From Streptomyces sp. NRRL F-5122 (GTDB lineage: Bacteria; Actinomycetota; Actinomycetes; Streptomycetales; Streptomycetaceae), in assembly GCF_001507435.1 (NCBI RefSeq), contig NZ_LMWH01000037.1, forward strand, positions 1 through 64,000: a stretch of 64,000 nt of DNA, in the 5' to 3' direction. Below the pieces are notes generated by a model. The model was not told the DNA's origin and searched no databases. It saw nothing but the letters and a program-made list of their open reading frames with translations. Positions 43,396 through 52,418 of the stretch are shown here, in pieces (position 1 is the first letter of the stretch; the number at the start of each line of letters is the position of its first letter). The position numbers and the translations under genes were made by a program.

Positions 43396-43516
43396 AGCGA
43401 CCGGCGCGACCGGTACGAAGGGGACGACGATCGGCCCACGCATCTCGGGTCGGCGAGCGCCCGCGGGACGACAGAACCTCGACATGGGGCCCGCCCGATC
43501 GGACGCTCTGCGTGGC

Positions 43517-43981
43517 TCAACGCCCGTAGGTGCCCCGGCAGATCCTCGCCTCGGGGCTGTCGGGCCGCCACCCTCCGTATCTGCGGCCGAGCGCGCACAC
43601 GTCCGCGTTCCTCGGGAGCCCCCCGGAGACGGTCGGCGGCAACTGCACCGGACCCCTTTGACCGGTCCGCCGCGGTTGCGGGTCGGCGGGCGGGTGGGGC
43701 CGGGCGGCGGGCGGAGCGATGCCCGGTGCGGGCGGGGCAGCGCGGTTCGGGCCGGTCTTGAACGGTGAGGGAGGCTCGGAGGGCCGGACCATCTCCAGCG
43801 CCTCCCGGGCCGGGGCTTGGACGACGCGGGGGTCCGTGCTGCCGTCGGGGCGCGGTGCCGAGGGGAGCGTGGGGGAGGGGGGCGGTCCGGAAGCCGGCGG
43901 TCGCTGGACGGTCACACAGCCGGTGAGGGCCGAGACGGCCACGGTGACCAGGAGCGCGGCGGTCGTCGTCGTTCGATGCAC
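43517..43981 (-). CDS. Proline-rich lipoprotein
   Basis: Protein of 154 aa. The signal peptide (TTTTAALLVTVAVSALTGC) ends in the lipobox LTGC. A long Pro/Ser/Arg-rich linker (residues ~25-120) leads to a short conserved-looking C-terminal segment with two cysteines (DVCALGRRYGGWRPDSPEARICRGTYGR region). This tail occurs in small secreted streptomycete proteins of unknown role. The start is a GTG with a weak ribosome site. Confidence 0.68.
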   Translation of the reverse strand: MHRTTTTAALLVTVAVSALTGCVTVQRPPASGPPPSPTLPSAPRPDGSTDPRVVQAPAREALEMVRPSEPPSPFKTGPNRAAPPAPGIAPPAARPHPPADPQPRRTGQRGPVQLPPTVSGGLPRNADVCALGRRYGGWRPDSPEARICRGTYGR

Positions 43982-44175
43982 CCGCGCAACTCTGCAAGGT
44001 CATGGCCGGTTTGGGGAGCTGACAGGCGCAGGATGCCCCGCATGGGTGATCTCCGGCCCCCTACGGAGGGTCCGCGTCCATCGCGGCTGACGCCGGTCCC
44101 TCGGTTGCCGCCGTCCGGTCCACTCAGTCGCCACCGGCCGGACCCGGGCGCCATCAGCCCTTCCCGCGGCGGCCG

Positions 44176-44766
44176 TCAGTCGCGGAGCATGCCGTCGAGC
44201 AGTTCGCGCAGGCCGGCGCGCACCTCGCCCGGGCCGGGCACATCGGCGGTGAAGGATCCCGCGACGCACGAGAACATCAGCCCGTCCAGCCAGGCCACGA
44301 GCGACAGTGCGTGGCGGTCCGGGTCGGCCGAACCCATGGCCGTGACCAGGGCGTTGAGCTGGTCGCGGAAGCGGGCGCCGGCCGCGTCGAAGTGTCTGCG
44401 CAGCTCCGGCCGGCGTGTGGCCTCAAGGGCGAGTTCGTACCGGGCGAGAGTCAGCGCGCGGTGGTGGGTCAGGGCACGGTGGGCGGCCAGGGCCAGCGCG
44501 TCCACCACTTGGTCCGGCCCGCTCGTGGGGGCGGGCATCTCGTGCGGCGCGAGTACCCGGGCCTCCCGGTCGGCGAGGCGCCGCACCGCCAGCTCCAGCA
44601 GCGCCAGCCGGGTCCGCGCCAGATTGGAGGTCGAGCCCTGGGGCAGCCCCGCCCCCTCGTCGACCGCCCGGTGCGTCAGCCCGCGCATGCCGCGCTCGGC
44701 GAGCAGGGAGAGCGCGGTGTCGGCGATGAGGTCGGCGCGGGAGGTGCCGTCGGTAAGTGCGGACAT
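44176..44766 (-). CDS. TetR-family repressor
   Basis: Protein of 196 aa. The TetR helix-turn-helix occupies residues ~10-55 (RADLIADTALSLLAERGMRGLTHRAVDEGAGLPQGSTSNL), followed by a ligand-binding helical domain with LSLVAWLDGLMFSCVAG near the end. It is divergent from the FAD-monooxygenase gene; two copies of ACTAC-N4-GTAGT lie between the starts and are the probable binding sites, so it should repress both genes. Ligand unknown. Confidence 0.88.
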   Translation of the reverse strand: MSALTDGTSRADLIADTALSLLAERGMRGLTHRAVDEGAGLPQGSTSNLARTRLALLELAVRRLADREARVLAPHEMPAPTSGPDQVVDALALAAHRALTHHRALTLARYELALEATRRPELRRHFDAAGARFRDQLNALVTAMGSADPDRHALSLVAWLDGLMFSCVAGSFTADVPGPGEVRAGLRELLDGMLRD

Positions 44767-44787
44767 GAACGCCAACCTATCCGTAGC

Positions 44788-44834
44788 ACTACGCCTGTAG
44801 TAGTGTCGCCACATCTGCTCACTACAGGTGTAGT
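44788..44834. promoter_or_regulatory. Two ACTAC-N4-GTAGT operators between tetR and monooxygenase genes
   Basis: Site 1 ACTAC-GCCT-GTAGT (44788-44801) and site 2 ACTAC-AGGT-GTAGT (44821-44834), centres 33 bp apart (about three helical turns). Both fall in the 95-nt divergent spacer, as expected for an autoregulated TetR repressor. Confidence 0.75.
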
Positions 44835-44861
44835 CGCATCTGTGCGGCACGAGGAGGGGCC

Positions 44862-46046
44862 ATGGCACCGGCGTCGCGGGTCGTCGTCATCGGAGGCGGT
44901 GTCGGAGGGCTGACCGCGGCGGCGGCTCTGCACCGATCCGGCCGTCAGGTCACCGTTCTGGAGCGGGCCGGCTCGCTGGATCCGGTGGGCTCCGGGATCT
45001 CGCTGGCCCCGAACGCCCTGCGCGCCCTCGACGTCATCGGGCTAGGGGACGAGCTCCGCGACCTCGCCGCCTGGCAGGGGAACGGCGGGCTGCGCACACC
45101 GTCCGGGCGCTGGGTCTCGCGCCTCACCGCCGCCGATGCGGCCGAGCGTCTCGGTGGCCCGATCGTGCTGCTGCACCGGGCCACCCTCGTGAACACCCTG
45201 GCGGCACAGCTCCCGCCGGGGACGATCCGTACGGCGTCCGCCGCGAGCCTCGTCGACCCGGGAGACGCCACCCGCCCGGCCCGCGTCGCGGTCTCCGACG
45301 GCGAGTTGGAGGCGGACCTGGTCGTGGCCGCCGACGGCATCCACTCGGCCGTACGCCGTGCGCTGTTCCCGGAGCACCCGGGGCCCCTCTACACCGGATT
45401 CACCACCTGGCGGCTCGTCTCGGCGCCCCCCGGCGTGGAGTTCGCACCCCACGAGACATGGGGCCCGGGCCGCTTCTGGGGCACACAGCCACTCAAGGAC
45501 GGCAGGGTGTACGCCTACGCCGCGGCCGTCTCTCCCGCCGGCCTGCACGCACCGGACGACGAGCGGGCCGAACTCGTGCGCCGGTTCGGGGACTGGCACG
45601 AACCGATCCCCGTCCTCCTCGCCACGGTCCGCCCCGAGCAGATCCTGCGGCACGACGTGCACCACCTCGCCGAGCCGCTGCCCGCGTTCCACTCGGGCCG
45701 GGTCGCGCTGCTCGGGGACGCGGCCCACGCCATGCCGCCCCAGCTCGGCCAGGGCGGGAACCAGGCCGTCGAGGACGCCATCGTGCTCGCCCACCACGGC
45801 GAGGACCTCGCCGCCTACACCGCCGCCCGGCTGCCCCGCGCGACGGCGGTCGCCCGCAAGGCGGTGAGGGCCGCCGACGTGGGTCTGACCCGCAGCCGTT
45901 CGGGCATCGCCGTCCGCAACGCCGCGATCGCCGCGCTGTCCCGGGTCGCCCCCGGGCTCCTCCTGCGCGGCTTCGAGGACATCGCCGACTGGCGGCCGCC
46001 GCAGCAGCCGTATGCTTCCGGCAAGGCACCGGTCCGCAACCCCTAG
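44862..46046 (+). CDS. FAD-dependent aromatic-type monooxygenase
   Basis: Protein of 394 aa of the class A flavoprotein hydroxylase family. The FAD motif VVVIGGGVGGLTAAAALHRSG is at ~7-27, the second motif DLVVAADGIHSAVRRAL near 150-166, and the FAD-binding GDAAHAMPPQLGQGGNQAVEDA near 285. It hydroxylates an aromatic or related substrate using NAD(P)H and O2; resistance or detoxification is a common role of such enzymes under TetR control. GAGGAGG precedes the ATG. The oxidoreductase gene follows 10 nt later in the same operon. Confidence 0.9.
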   Translation: MAPASRVVVIGGGVGGLTAAAALHRSGRQVTVLERAGSLDPVGSGISLAPNALRALDVIGLGDELRDLAAWQGNGGLRTPSGRWVSRLTAADAAERLGGPIVLLHRATLVNTLAAQLPPGTIRTASAASLVDPGDATRPARVAVSDGELEADLVVAADGIHSAVRRALFPEHPGPLYTGFTTWRLVSAPPGVEFAPHETWGPGRFWGTQPLKDGRVYAYAAAVSPAGLHAPDDERAELVRRFGDWHEPIPVLLATVRPEQILRHDVHHLAEPLPAFHSGRVALLGDAAHAMPPQLGQGGNQAVEDAIVLAHHGEDLAAYTAARLPRATAVARKAVRAADVGLTRSRSGIAVRNAAIAALSRVAPGLLLRGFEDIADWRPPQQPYASGKAPVRNP

Positions 46047-46056
46047 GAGACACCCC

Positions 46057-46968
46057 GTGAAGGTCGGCTGCATCGGACTCGGTGACATCGCGCAGAAGGC
46101 GTATCTGCCGGTGCTCGGGATGCAGCCGGGGCTCGAACTGCATCTGCAGACCCGCACTCCGGCGACGCTCCGGCGAGTCGCCGACGGACTGCACCTACCG
46201 GCCGCCCAGCGGCATGCTGACCTCGACGGACTGCTCGCCCAGGGTCTCGACGCAGCGTTCGTGCACGCGCCCACCGGTGCACACGCCGAGATCGTCACGC
46301 GGCTGCTGGAGGCGGGCGTGCCGACGTACGTGGACAAGCCGCTCGCCTACGAACTCGCCGACTCCGAGCGGCTGGTGCGGCTCGCGGAGGAGCGCGACGT
46401 CGGCCTAGCGGTCGGCTTCAACCGACGCCACGCTCCCGGATATGTACAGTGCGCCGAACATCCGCGCGTGCTGATCCTGATGCAGAAGAACCGGGTCGGA
46501 CTCCCCGAGGAACCGCGCACCATGATCCTCGACGACTTCATCCACGTCGTCGACACCCTTCGGTTCCTGGTCCCGGGCCCGGTCGACGATGTGACGGTGC
46601 GCGCCCGGGTCGAGGGCGGACTGCTGCACCATGTGGTGCTGCAGCTGGCGGGCGACGGCTTCACCGCGCTCGGTGTGATGAACCGGCTGAGCGGTTCGGC
46701 CGAGGAGGTACTGGAGGTCTCGGGCCAGGACTCCAAGCGGCAGGTCCTCAACCTCGCCGAGGTCGTGGACCACAAGGGTCAGCCGACCGTGCGCCGGCGC
46801 GGGGACTGGGTGCCGGTGGCCCGGCAGCGCGGCATCGAGCAGGCCACGCTCACCTTCCTCGACGCCGTCCGGGCGGGCAAGGTGCTCAGTGCCCGTGACG
46901 CACTGGCGACTCACGAACTGTGCGAGCGGGTGGTGGCTGCGGTGCAGGAGCGCCCCGTCGCACTCTGA
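46057..46968 (+). CDS. Gfo/Idh/MocA-family oxidoreductase
   Basis: Protein of 303 aa. The Rossmann motif VGCIGLGDIAQKAYLPVL is at the N-terminus; the conserved lysine motif VDKPLAYEL is present near residue 98; the C-terminal domain contains DDFIHVVDTLRFLV. It is an NAD(P)-dependent dehydrogenase of sugars or similar alcohols, substrate unknown. TAGGAGA precedes GTG 46057 and it is in one operon with the monooxygenase. Its 3' end overlaps the convergent lnt gene by 83 nt. Confidence 0.88.
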   Translation: MKVGCIGLGDIAQKAYLPVLGMQPGLELHLQTRTPATLRRVADGLHLPAAQRHADLDGLLAQGLDAAFVHAPTGAHAEIVTRLLEAGVPTYVDKPLAYELADSERLVRLAEERDVGLAVGFNRRHAPGYVQCAEHPRVLILMQKNRVGLPEEPRTMILDDFIHVVDTLRFLVPGPVDDVTVRARVEGGLLHHVVLQLAGDGFTALGVMNRLSGSAEEVLEVSGQDSKRQVLNLAEVVDHKGQPTVRRRGDWVPVARQRGIEQATLTFLDAVRAGKVLSARDALATHELCERVVAAVQERPVAL

Positions 46969-48460
46969 GCGCACGCAGGCCCTCGGCCGCGCACATCCCG
47001 GCGAGGATCAGCAGGGCCCCGTGGACGGGCCAGTCGCCGAACCTGACGTACGGGGTGACGCCCCGGGCGAGTGGAACGTCGTAGACCTCAGAAGCGCTGC
47101 GGTCGGTCCCGAGCCAGGAGCCGACGCGTGCGCCGCTCGGACCGTAGACGGCGGAGACGCCGGTGAGTGTGGCGTGCACCATCGGCCGGCCGGTCTCGGC
47201 GGCCCGCAGCGCGGCCAGCGAGGCGTGCTGCTCCGGCGCCCAGCTGTGCTGGAACGTCGAGGTGGAGGACTGGGCGAGCAACACCTGCGCGCCGTCCTCG
47301 GCGAGATGGCGGCTCATGTCGGGGAACGCGGACTCGAAGCAGACCATCGGGCCGATGCGCAGCCCGTGCCCGACGTCCATCACCACCTGCTCGGTGCCGC
47401 GCCTGCGGTCCTCGCCGGCCGCCCTGCCCACCGAGGTGGCCCAGCCCAGGACGGAACGTGCCGGTATGTACTCGCCGAACGGGACGAGCCGCATCTTGTC
47501 GTAGCGCTGCCCGGTCGGGCCGTCCGGGCCGACCGGCACCGAACTCTTGTATATGCCCGGCTGATCGGAGCGCCGCGCGTCCACGTTGACCAGGATCTCG
47601 GCGTTCACCAGCCGGGAGAGCGCCGCGATCCGCTTCGCCAGATCGGGGCGCTGTGCGAGGTCGAACCCGACGCTGCTCTCGCCCCACACGACCAGGTCCA
47701 GCTGCTGTCCGGCAAGCGCGCGGGTCAGCTGCTCCTCCCGGTCGAAGCGTCGCATCCCGCTGTCCGCGCCGCTGACGATCCCCGGCTGCACGACCGCGAT
47801 CCGCATACGCCCGTCGGGGTGCGGGTGCGGCGACCAGGCCCAGGCGGCCGTGGTCGCAACGGCCGTGGCCACCAGACCTGCCGCTGCGGGGACCCGTGAC
47901 GCGCGTACCGACACCAGCACGGCGACGGCCACATTGACAAGCACCACCAGGAAGCTCAGCAGCCACACCCCGCCGATCGAGGCGAGCCGCAGCGCGGGCT
48001 GCACCTGCCACTGGCTCGAACCGAGCAGGCCCCAGGGGCCGCCGAGCCCCTGCCAGGAGCGGACGAGCTCCACCAGGAGCCAGCCGGACGGCAGTACGAC
48101 GAGGGCGGCGCCGACCCGCCCGGCCGTCGGCACCCCGGCCAGGAAACGCCGTACCAGCCAGCCCCAGGGCGCCCAGAGCGCGCCGAGCAGCGCGGCTATG
48201 ACGAACATGAACACGTTCAGGCTCGGGAACAGCCAGTGGTGCACGGCCACCATGAAGCCGAAGCCGCCGAGCCAGCCGTCGTACAGGGCGCGCCGTCCGG
48301 TCGGGGCCGTCCGGATCAGCAGGATCCAGGGGACCAGGCAGACGTGGGCGAACCACCACCAGGAGGGTGCAGGGAAGGCGAACATGGGCAGGGCGCCCGC
48401 GAGCGCGGCGGCGGCACCGCGCCCGAAGCGGGAGGAGAGCCAGTCGTCGGGCATCCTCAT
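46886..48460 (-). CDS. lnt: Apolipoprotein N-acyltransferase
   Basis: Protein of 524 aa. The N-terminal half has six to seven membrane helices (ALAGALPMFAFPAPSWWWFAHVCLVPWILL onward). The C-terminal half is a nitrilase-like catalytic domain with Glu in VVWGESSVGFD, Lys in YDKMRLVPFGEYIP and Cys in PMVCFESAFPD. It adds the third acyl chain to lipoproteins at the outer face of the membrane. GGGGAGGG 9 nt before ATG 48460 decides among three nearby Met codons. Streptomycetes usually carry two lnt paralogues; this is one. It converges on and overlaps the oxidoreductase gene. Confidence 0.92.
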   Translation of the reverse strand: MRMPDDWLSSRFGRGAAAALAGALPMFAFPAPSWWWFAHVCLVPWILLIRTAPTGRRALYDGWLGGFGFMVAVHHWLFPSLNVFMFVIAALLGALWAPWGWLVRRFLAGVPTAGRVGAALVVLPSGWLLVELVRSWQGLGGPWGLLGSSQWQVQPALRLASIGGVWLLSFLVVLVNVAVAVLVSVRASRVPAAAGLVATAVATTAAWAWSPHPHPDGRMRIAVVQPGIVSGADSGMRRFDREEQLTRALAGQQLDLVVWGESSVGFDLAQRPDLAKRIAALSRLVNAEILVNVDARRSDQPGIYKSSVPVGPDGPTGQRYDKMRLVPFGEYIPARSVLGWATSVGRAAGEDRRRGTEQVVMDVGHGLRIGPMVCFESAFPDMSRHLAEDGAQVLLAQSSTSTFQHSWAPEQHASLAALRAAETGRPMVHATLTGVSAVYGPSGARVGSWLGTDRSASEVYDVPLARGVTPYVRFGDWPVHGALLILAGMCAAEGLRALRVRRGAPAPQPPPARTVRESPVRHGH

Positions 48461-48550
48461 ACGGCGCATCCCTCCCCGGTGCATGTCTCCAGTGTGCGCG
48501 CCGCGGAAGATCTACGACAGAGGGCATGGAGGGGCAAGGGACGGGCTCGG

Positions 48551-49036
48551 TCAGGTGCCGGACTCCTGGCCGCGTGGAAGCGGCATGCGACGCCACTTCT
48601 CCTCGACGACCACTTCGCGCAGCCGCCAGCCCTCGTCCGTGCGCAGGAACGCGAAGGCGTACCGGCCGCCGCAGACGAAGTCCGGCTCGGCCGGCTCGCC
48701 GTCCTTCGTCGCGAACCGCATGGGATTGACGTAGTCGGCCCGGATCCCGGCCGTGTCGCCGACGTCGTGCGCCAGGGCGCCGAACCGGACCCGCCGGTTC
48801 ACGATCAGGTGCTGGCGCATCGGGAACAGGCGCAACGTCCCCTCCAGCCAGTCGGCGACCCGCCCCGCTTCCCCCTCGATGCCGCCGGCCGACCGGTAGT
48901 CGGCCCGCCCGTCCGCCGTGAACAGCCCTCGGTACGCCGTCCAGTCTCCGTCGTCCACGGCCACCGCGTACTCGGTGACGAGTCCGTCGAGGGCCAGCCG
49001 ATCCATCACGGTCGCGAGTTCCACGCGCTGGGTCAT
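48551..49036 (-). CDS. SnoaL-like / NTF2-like domain protein
   Basis: Protein of 161 aa with an NTF2-like fold: MDRLALDGLVTEYAVAVDDGDWTAYRGLFTADGRADYRSAGG, RQHLIVNRRVRF and GGRYAFAFLRTDEGWRLREVVVEEKWRR. The family includes polyketide cyclases, dehydratases and ring-hydroxylating dioxygenase small subunits. No pathway neighbours are present and the function is unknown. It lies upstream of lnt in the same orientation, 90 nt apart. Confidence 0.83.
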   Translation of the reverse strand: MTQRVELATVMDRLALDGLVTEYAVAVDDGDWTAYRGLFTADGRADYRSAGGIEGEAGRVADWLEGTLRLFPMRQHLIVNRRVRFGALAHDVGDTAGIRADYVNPMRFATKDGEPAEPDFVCGGRYAFAFLRTDEGWRLREVVVEEKWRRMPLPRGQESGT

Positions 49037-49209
49037 CGGTTCAGTGTTGGGGACGGAGGACGCGCCGCCAAGAGGTGTGCTGAGGGTTCAGGACATGGCG
49101 GACCGCCTGACCCCGGACAGCGGGGCAGGCGGTCCGGCCGGCCCGGGGCGCCGTGATCGCCGGGCCCGATTCCGGCGGGCCGGTGATCCCTGCGCTCCCG
49201 GGGGCATGA

Positions 49210-49950
49210 TCACCACTCGTAGTGGTGGCGGTCGATGACGCGAAAGCTCCCCGCGACGGCGCTGTCGAGGAGGGCGCCTGCGAAGCCGCTCCCGAAGCGG
49301 CTTCCGAAGCCTCCGTCGCCGGAGTAGTCGTTGTTGCCGGTCACGACGCCGTAGGTGCTGCCGTAGGGGCCCACGGTGGCGACCGGCGAGCCGTTGTCGC
49401 AGCTGAAGCCGCGGTAGACCTCGACGATCTTGTCGCTGTCGTTGTCGACGCTGAAGCTGGTGGAGCCCAGTCCGCTGGCCGCGGGGACACAGCCGTCGAC
49501 GGCGGCGGAGAACGACCGCTCGTTGAAGTAGATCCTTCCGATCCTCTTCTGGTGGTTTCCACGGTCCCCACCGCCCCCACGGTCGCCGTTGTTGCCGCCG
49601 TTGCCGCCGTTGCCGCCGTTGCCGCCGTTGCCGCCGTTGCCGCCGTGGTTGTAGTTGTTCCCGCTGTTGTTCCCGCCGTTGTTCTCGCCGTTCCCGCCGT
49701 TCCCGCTGTTGTTCCCGTTGTTCCCGCCGCCCGAGGTGTCGCCACCTTGCGGTGCTGCGGCCGGGACGGCCTCCAGCGGAGCCATGGCCGTCCGGAGGGA
49801 GGGCGCCGCCTTGTGGGGCGCAGGGGCGGCCAGCTTTGCGGACGGGCCGGCCTTGGTGGATTCGGTGGTGGAGGCGTAGGTGATCCCGGCGGTGACAAGG
49901 ACCGCAGCGCCCACTGCGGCGGTGGTCACGGCGATGGTACGCGTCGGCAT
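49210..49950 (-). CDS. Secreted Gly/Asn-rich repeat protein
   Basis: Protein of 246 aa. A hydrophobic N-terminus (TIAVTTAAVGAAVLVTAGITYAS) is a signal peptide or anchor. A low-complexity stretch of GGN repeats, about residues 75-125, includes six perfect copies. The C-terminal ~110 aa form a unique domain with two cysteines (VDGCVPAASGLGSTSFSVDND..VEVYRGFSCDNGSPVATVGP) ending in VIDRHHYEW. It is probably a cell-surface or secreted protein of unknown role. AGAAGGAA precedes the ATG at 49950. Confidence 0.78.
   Translation of the reverse strand: MPTRTIAVTTAAVGAAVLVTAGITYASTTESTKAGPSAKLAAPAPHKAAPSLRTAMAPLEAVPAAAPQGGDTSGGGNNGNNSGNGGNGENNGGNNSGNNYNHGGNGGNGGNGGNGGNGGNNGDRGGGGDRGNHQKRIGRIYFNERSFSAAVDGCVPAASGLGSTSFSVDNDSDKIVEVYRGFSCDNGSPVATVGPYGSTYGVVTGNNDYSGDGGFGSRFGSGFAGALLDSAVAGSFRVIDRHHYEW
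49591..49644. repeat. Six perfect 9-bp tandem repeats (GTTGCCGCC)
   Basis: GTTGCCGCC repeated six times without error inside the Gly/Asn-rich gene, encoding GGN units on the minus strand. Degenerate copies extend to about 49730. Length variation between strains is likely. Confidence 0.9.
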
Positions 49951-50272
49951 GTCAGTTCCTTCTCTCGTTAGAGACGCCGGCCGGGCAGCCGATCTCTGAC
50001 GAAAGTACTGATAGTAACTTTTAGCTGCCATATCGGATATGCCCTCGGAGTGATCCCGTGCGGCCGGTCGGGTGCAAACGCGGCGCTGACGGCGTGTCGC
50101 GACTGCGCCGTCCGCGCCTGGCGCTTTGTCAGGGGCGCCGTCCCGGGGTCGAACTCCGTGGTCGTGGGGTGCTGTTGCCGACGGGTTGTTCCTCGCTCGC
50201 CGACCGGGACGGACCCGCGGTTTGCGACCGTGGGATGATCCGTCCACGTGCGTTCGGCAGGAGGAGACATCC

Positions 50273-51013
50273 ATGACGCGTCCCGTCACCGTGGTCACGG
50301 GCGGAAGCCGGGGGATCGGTGCCGCGACGTGTGTGCGACTCGCGTCCGACGGACACGACGTGGCGCTCTCGTACGTGCGGGACGATGCCGCGGCCGAGCG
50401 GACCGCGACCGCCGTGCGGGCCGCCGGCGGACGGTGTGTCACCGTGCGGGCCGACACCTCCGACGAGTCAGACGTGGACCGTCTCTTCGACACGGCAGCC
50501 CGGGAACTCGGAGCGGTGACGGGCCTTGTGAACAACGCGGGCGTGACGAGCCCGCACGGTCGGCTGGTGGACGCCGACACCGCCGATCTCCGCCGAGTCG
50601 TGGAGGTCAACCTCCTCGGCGTACTGCTGTGTTCACGTCGCGCGGCCCGGATGATGACCCGGCGCAAGAGCGGAGTCATCGTCAATGTGTCCTCGGCCGC
50701 GGCGACGCTGGGCAGCCCCGGCGAGTACGTGCACTACGCCGCGTCCAAGGCCGCGGTCGACGCCCTGACCGTGGGTCTCGCCAAGGAACTGGGTCCGGAC
50801 GGCATCCGCGTCAACGCTGTGTCGCCGGGGATCGTCGAGACCGAGATCCATGCGGCGATGGGCGATCCCGGGCGTCCCAGCCGTCTGGCCCCCACCGTTC
50901 CGCTGGGCCGGCCCGGACGGGCCGAGGAGATCGCCGCGGCGATCTCCTGGCTGATGTCGCCGGAGTCCTCGTACGCCACAGGTGCCGTGCTGAGGGTGTC
51001 CGGAGGACGGTGA
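50273..51013 (+). CDS. SDR-family oxidoreductase
   Basis: Protein of 246 aa. TGGSRGIGAATCVRLASDGHDVALSYVRD gives an NADP-type cofactor site, NNAGVTSPHG follows, the catalytic segment is VNVSSAAATLGSPGEYVHYAASKAAV, and SYATGAVLRVSGGR closes the fold. It is FabG/glucose-dehydrogenase-like with an unknown substrate. AGGAGGAG precedes ATG 50273. It is divergent from the Gly/Asn-rich gene and monocistronic. Confidence 0.88.
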   Translation: MTRPVTVVTGGSRGIGAATCVRLASDGHDVALSYVRDDAAAERTATAVRAAGGRCVTVRADTSDESDVDRLFDTAARELGAVTGLVNNAGVTSPHGRLVDADTADLRRVVEVNLLGVLLCSRRAARMMTRRKSGVIVNVSSAAATLGSPGEYVHYAASKAAVDALTVGLAKELGPDGIRVNAVSPGIVETEIHAAMGDPGRPSRLAPTVPLGRPGRAEEIAAAISWLMSPESSYATGAVLRVSGGR

Positions 51014-51117
51014 CGGCCGGAGCGACGGCACGTCGGGCTACGGCATGCCGAGCCCTGGGGAAGAACTGATCAGGATCGCCTTCGAACGCCTGTCGGGCCG
51101 GAGCGGTTGACGCGTGC

Positions 51118-51297
51118 TCAGGCCGCCTCGATGATCTCGCCGCGCATCGCTTCCGCCCACTCCACGACCAACAGCTCGTACTCCGCGCGTTCCTGAGCCG
51201 ACAGCGTGCCGCCGGCCCGCAGCCACAGCGCACGGATCCGCTCGTTCACGTCGTCGGCGGACCGTGCGGAACCAGGGCTCATGGAATCGGGGGACAT
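51118..51297 (-). CDS. Small acidic hypothetical protein, 59 aa
   Basis: A 59-aa ORF with strong codon bias: MSPDSMSPGSARSADDVNER, then a helical segment RIRALWLRAGG-TLSAQERAEYELLVVEWAEAM and a charged end. The composition and helix pattern look like a genuine small protein and not a shadow frame. No good ribosome site is seen; the second Met (start 51282) is possible. Function unknown. Confidence 0.6.
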   Translation of the reverse strand: MSPDSMSPGSARSADDVNERIRALWLRAGGTLSAQERAEYELLVVEWAEAMRGEIIEAA

Positions 51298-51478
51298 GCG
51301 GACAAGCGTAGGGGCAAGGGCTGACAGCGCGCTACCGCGCGGCTACGCGTGCAGTATGTGGTTGGTCACGATCGCTTCTGTGGACGGGAGTTGGGGGATT
51401 CTGCGTCGTCGGGGGAACGAACCGTGACGTGATGACCGGATCGTCCCGGGCCCGGTGCGCGCGCCCGGGCCCGGCTGC

Positions 51479-52060
51479 TCACCTCGACCTCATGTCCCGT
51501 GTCCGGCCGGGGCGCGTCTTCCGTGCGCCCGGTGGGAGGGTTCGTTCGTAGATGGTTCCGCCGGGCACGAACCAGCCCGCCTTCTTCCGCACCGCGGGGT
51601 CCGGGTCACCGGTGCGGGACTCATGAAGTGCGGCGACAGCGCGTGCGTCGAAGTGGGCGAACTTGCCGACGAGCTCGGCGGCCCTCGCCCTGACGTGCGG
51701 GTCGGGGTCCGAGGCCAGGTGGCGCAGTGCCGGGTCGAGGACCCGGTCCGCGCCCGGAGCGCAGGTGTCGCCCTTGCACCGGTCGCACGCCAGGGCGTGG
51801 AACGCGGCGATCCTGACCCGCGAGTCGGGGTCGTCGACCATGGTGACGAGTGCGTCCATGGACTCCGTGTCGACCAGATGATCGAGAAGTCGGCAGCAGC
51901 CCTCACGGACGGCCGGATTCTCGTCGTACAGGCCGGCCCGAACGGCACTCACCGCGTTCGTCCCGCGCCGGAGCAGTTCGCGGTACGCCGCGACCGTGCG
52001 TTGGGGGTCACCCAGGCACGCGACGAGGGCGTTGTTGTCGGTTCTGACGAAGCCGAGCAT
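51479..52060 (-). CDS. HEAT-repeat protein
   Basis: Protein of about 193 aa with HEAT/PBS-lyase-like repeats: NPAVREGCCRLLDHLVDTESMDALVTMVDDPDSRVRIAAFHALACDR, DPDPHVRARAAELVGKFAHFDARAVAALHE and DPDPAVRKKAGWFVPGG. A CDRCKGDTC segment between repeats could bind a metal. It is a likely protein-interaction module; no specific function is visible. The start is uncertain: ATG 52060 (LGFVRTDNNALV) versus GTG 52141. Confidence 0.75.
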   Translation of the reverse strand: MLGFVRTDNNALVACLGDPQRTVAAYRELLRRGTNAVSAVRAGLYDENPAVREGCCRLLDHLVDTESMDALVTMVDDPDSRVRIAAFHALACDRCKGDTCAPGADRVLDPALRHLASDPDPHVRARAAELVGKFAHFDARAVAALHESRTGDPDPAVRKKAGWFVPGGTIYERTLPPGARKTRPGRTRDMRSR

Positions 52061-52418
52061 GAGTTCAGTGTCGAACGCTCCACCGGCTACCGGCAAAGGG
52101 ATTTCGGCCGCGTGGCAGGCGGCCGTGCCCTCGACGGACACATCCGCGAGGACGGGATGCCGAACGAGGCCGTGTCACAGCCGTCACAACCGAGCCGTCC
52201 TCACCCGTTCGGGATGGTGACAGGCGCGTCGGGTGGGGCGTAGCGTCCCTCGTGCGGCAGTCGAACGGCCCGGCCGTGAGGCCGGGCGGGGGCGCAGAAC
52301 GCGACCCTGCCTCCCCCCGTACGGCTGCCGCTTCGTCATGCGGTGTGTCGCACGCGGCCGGCCGGCCGCAAGGGTCGCGAGGGGCCGAGGCGAAGGCCAC
52401 CGGCCCACGTCACGCCGC

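Noticed and set aside
49591..49644. Tandem repeats as a possible CRISPR array
   Set aside because: The 9-bp units are contiguous without spacers and lie in frame in a coding gene.
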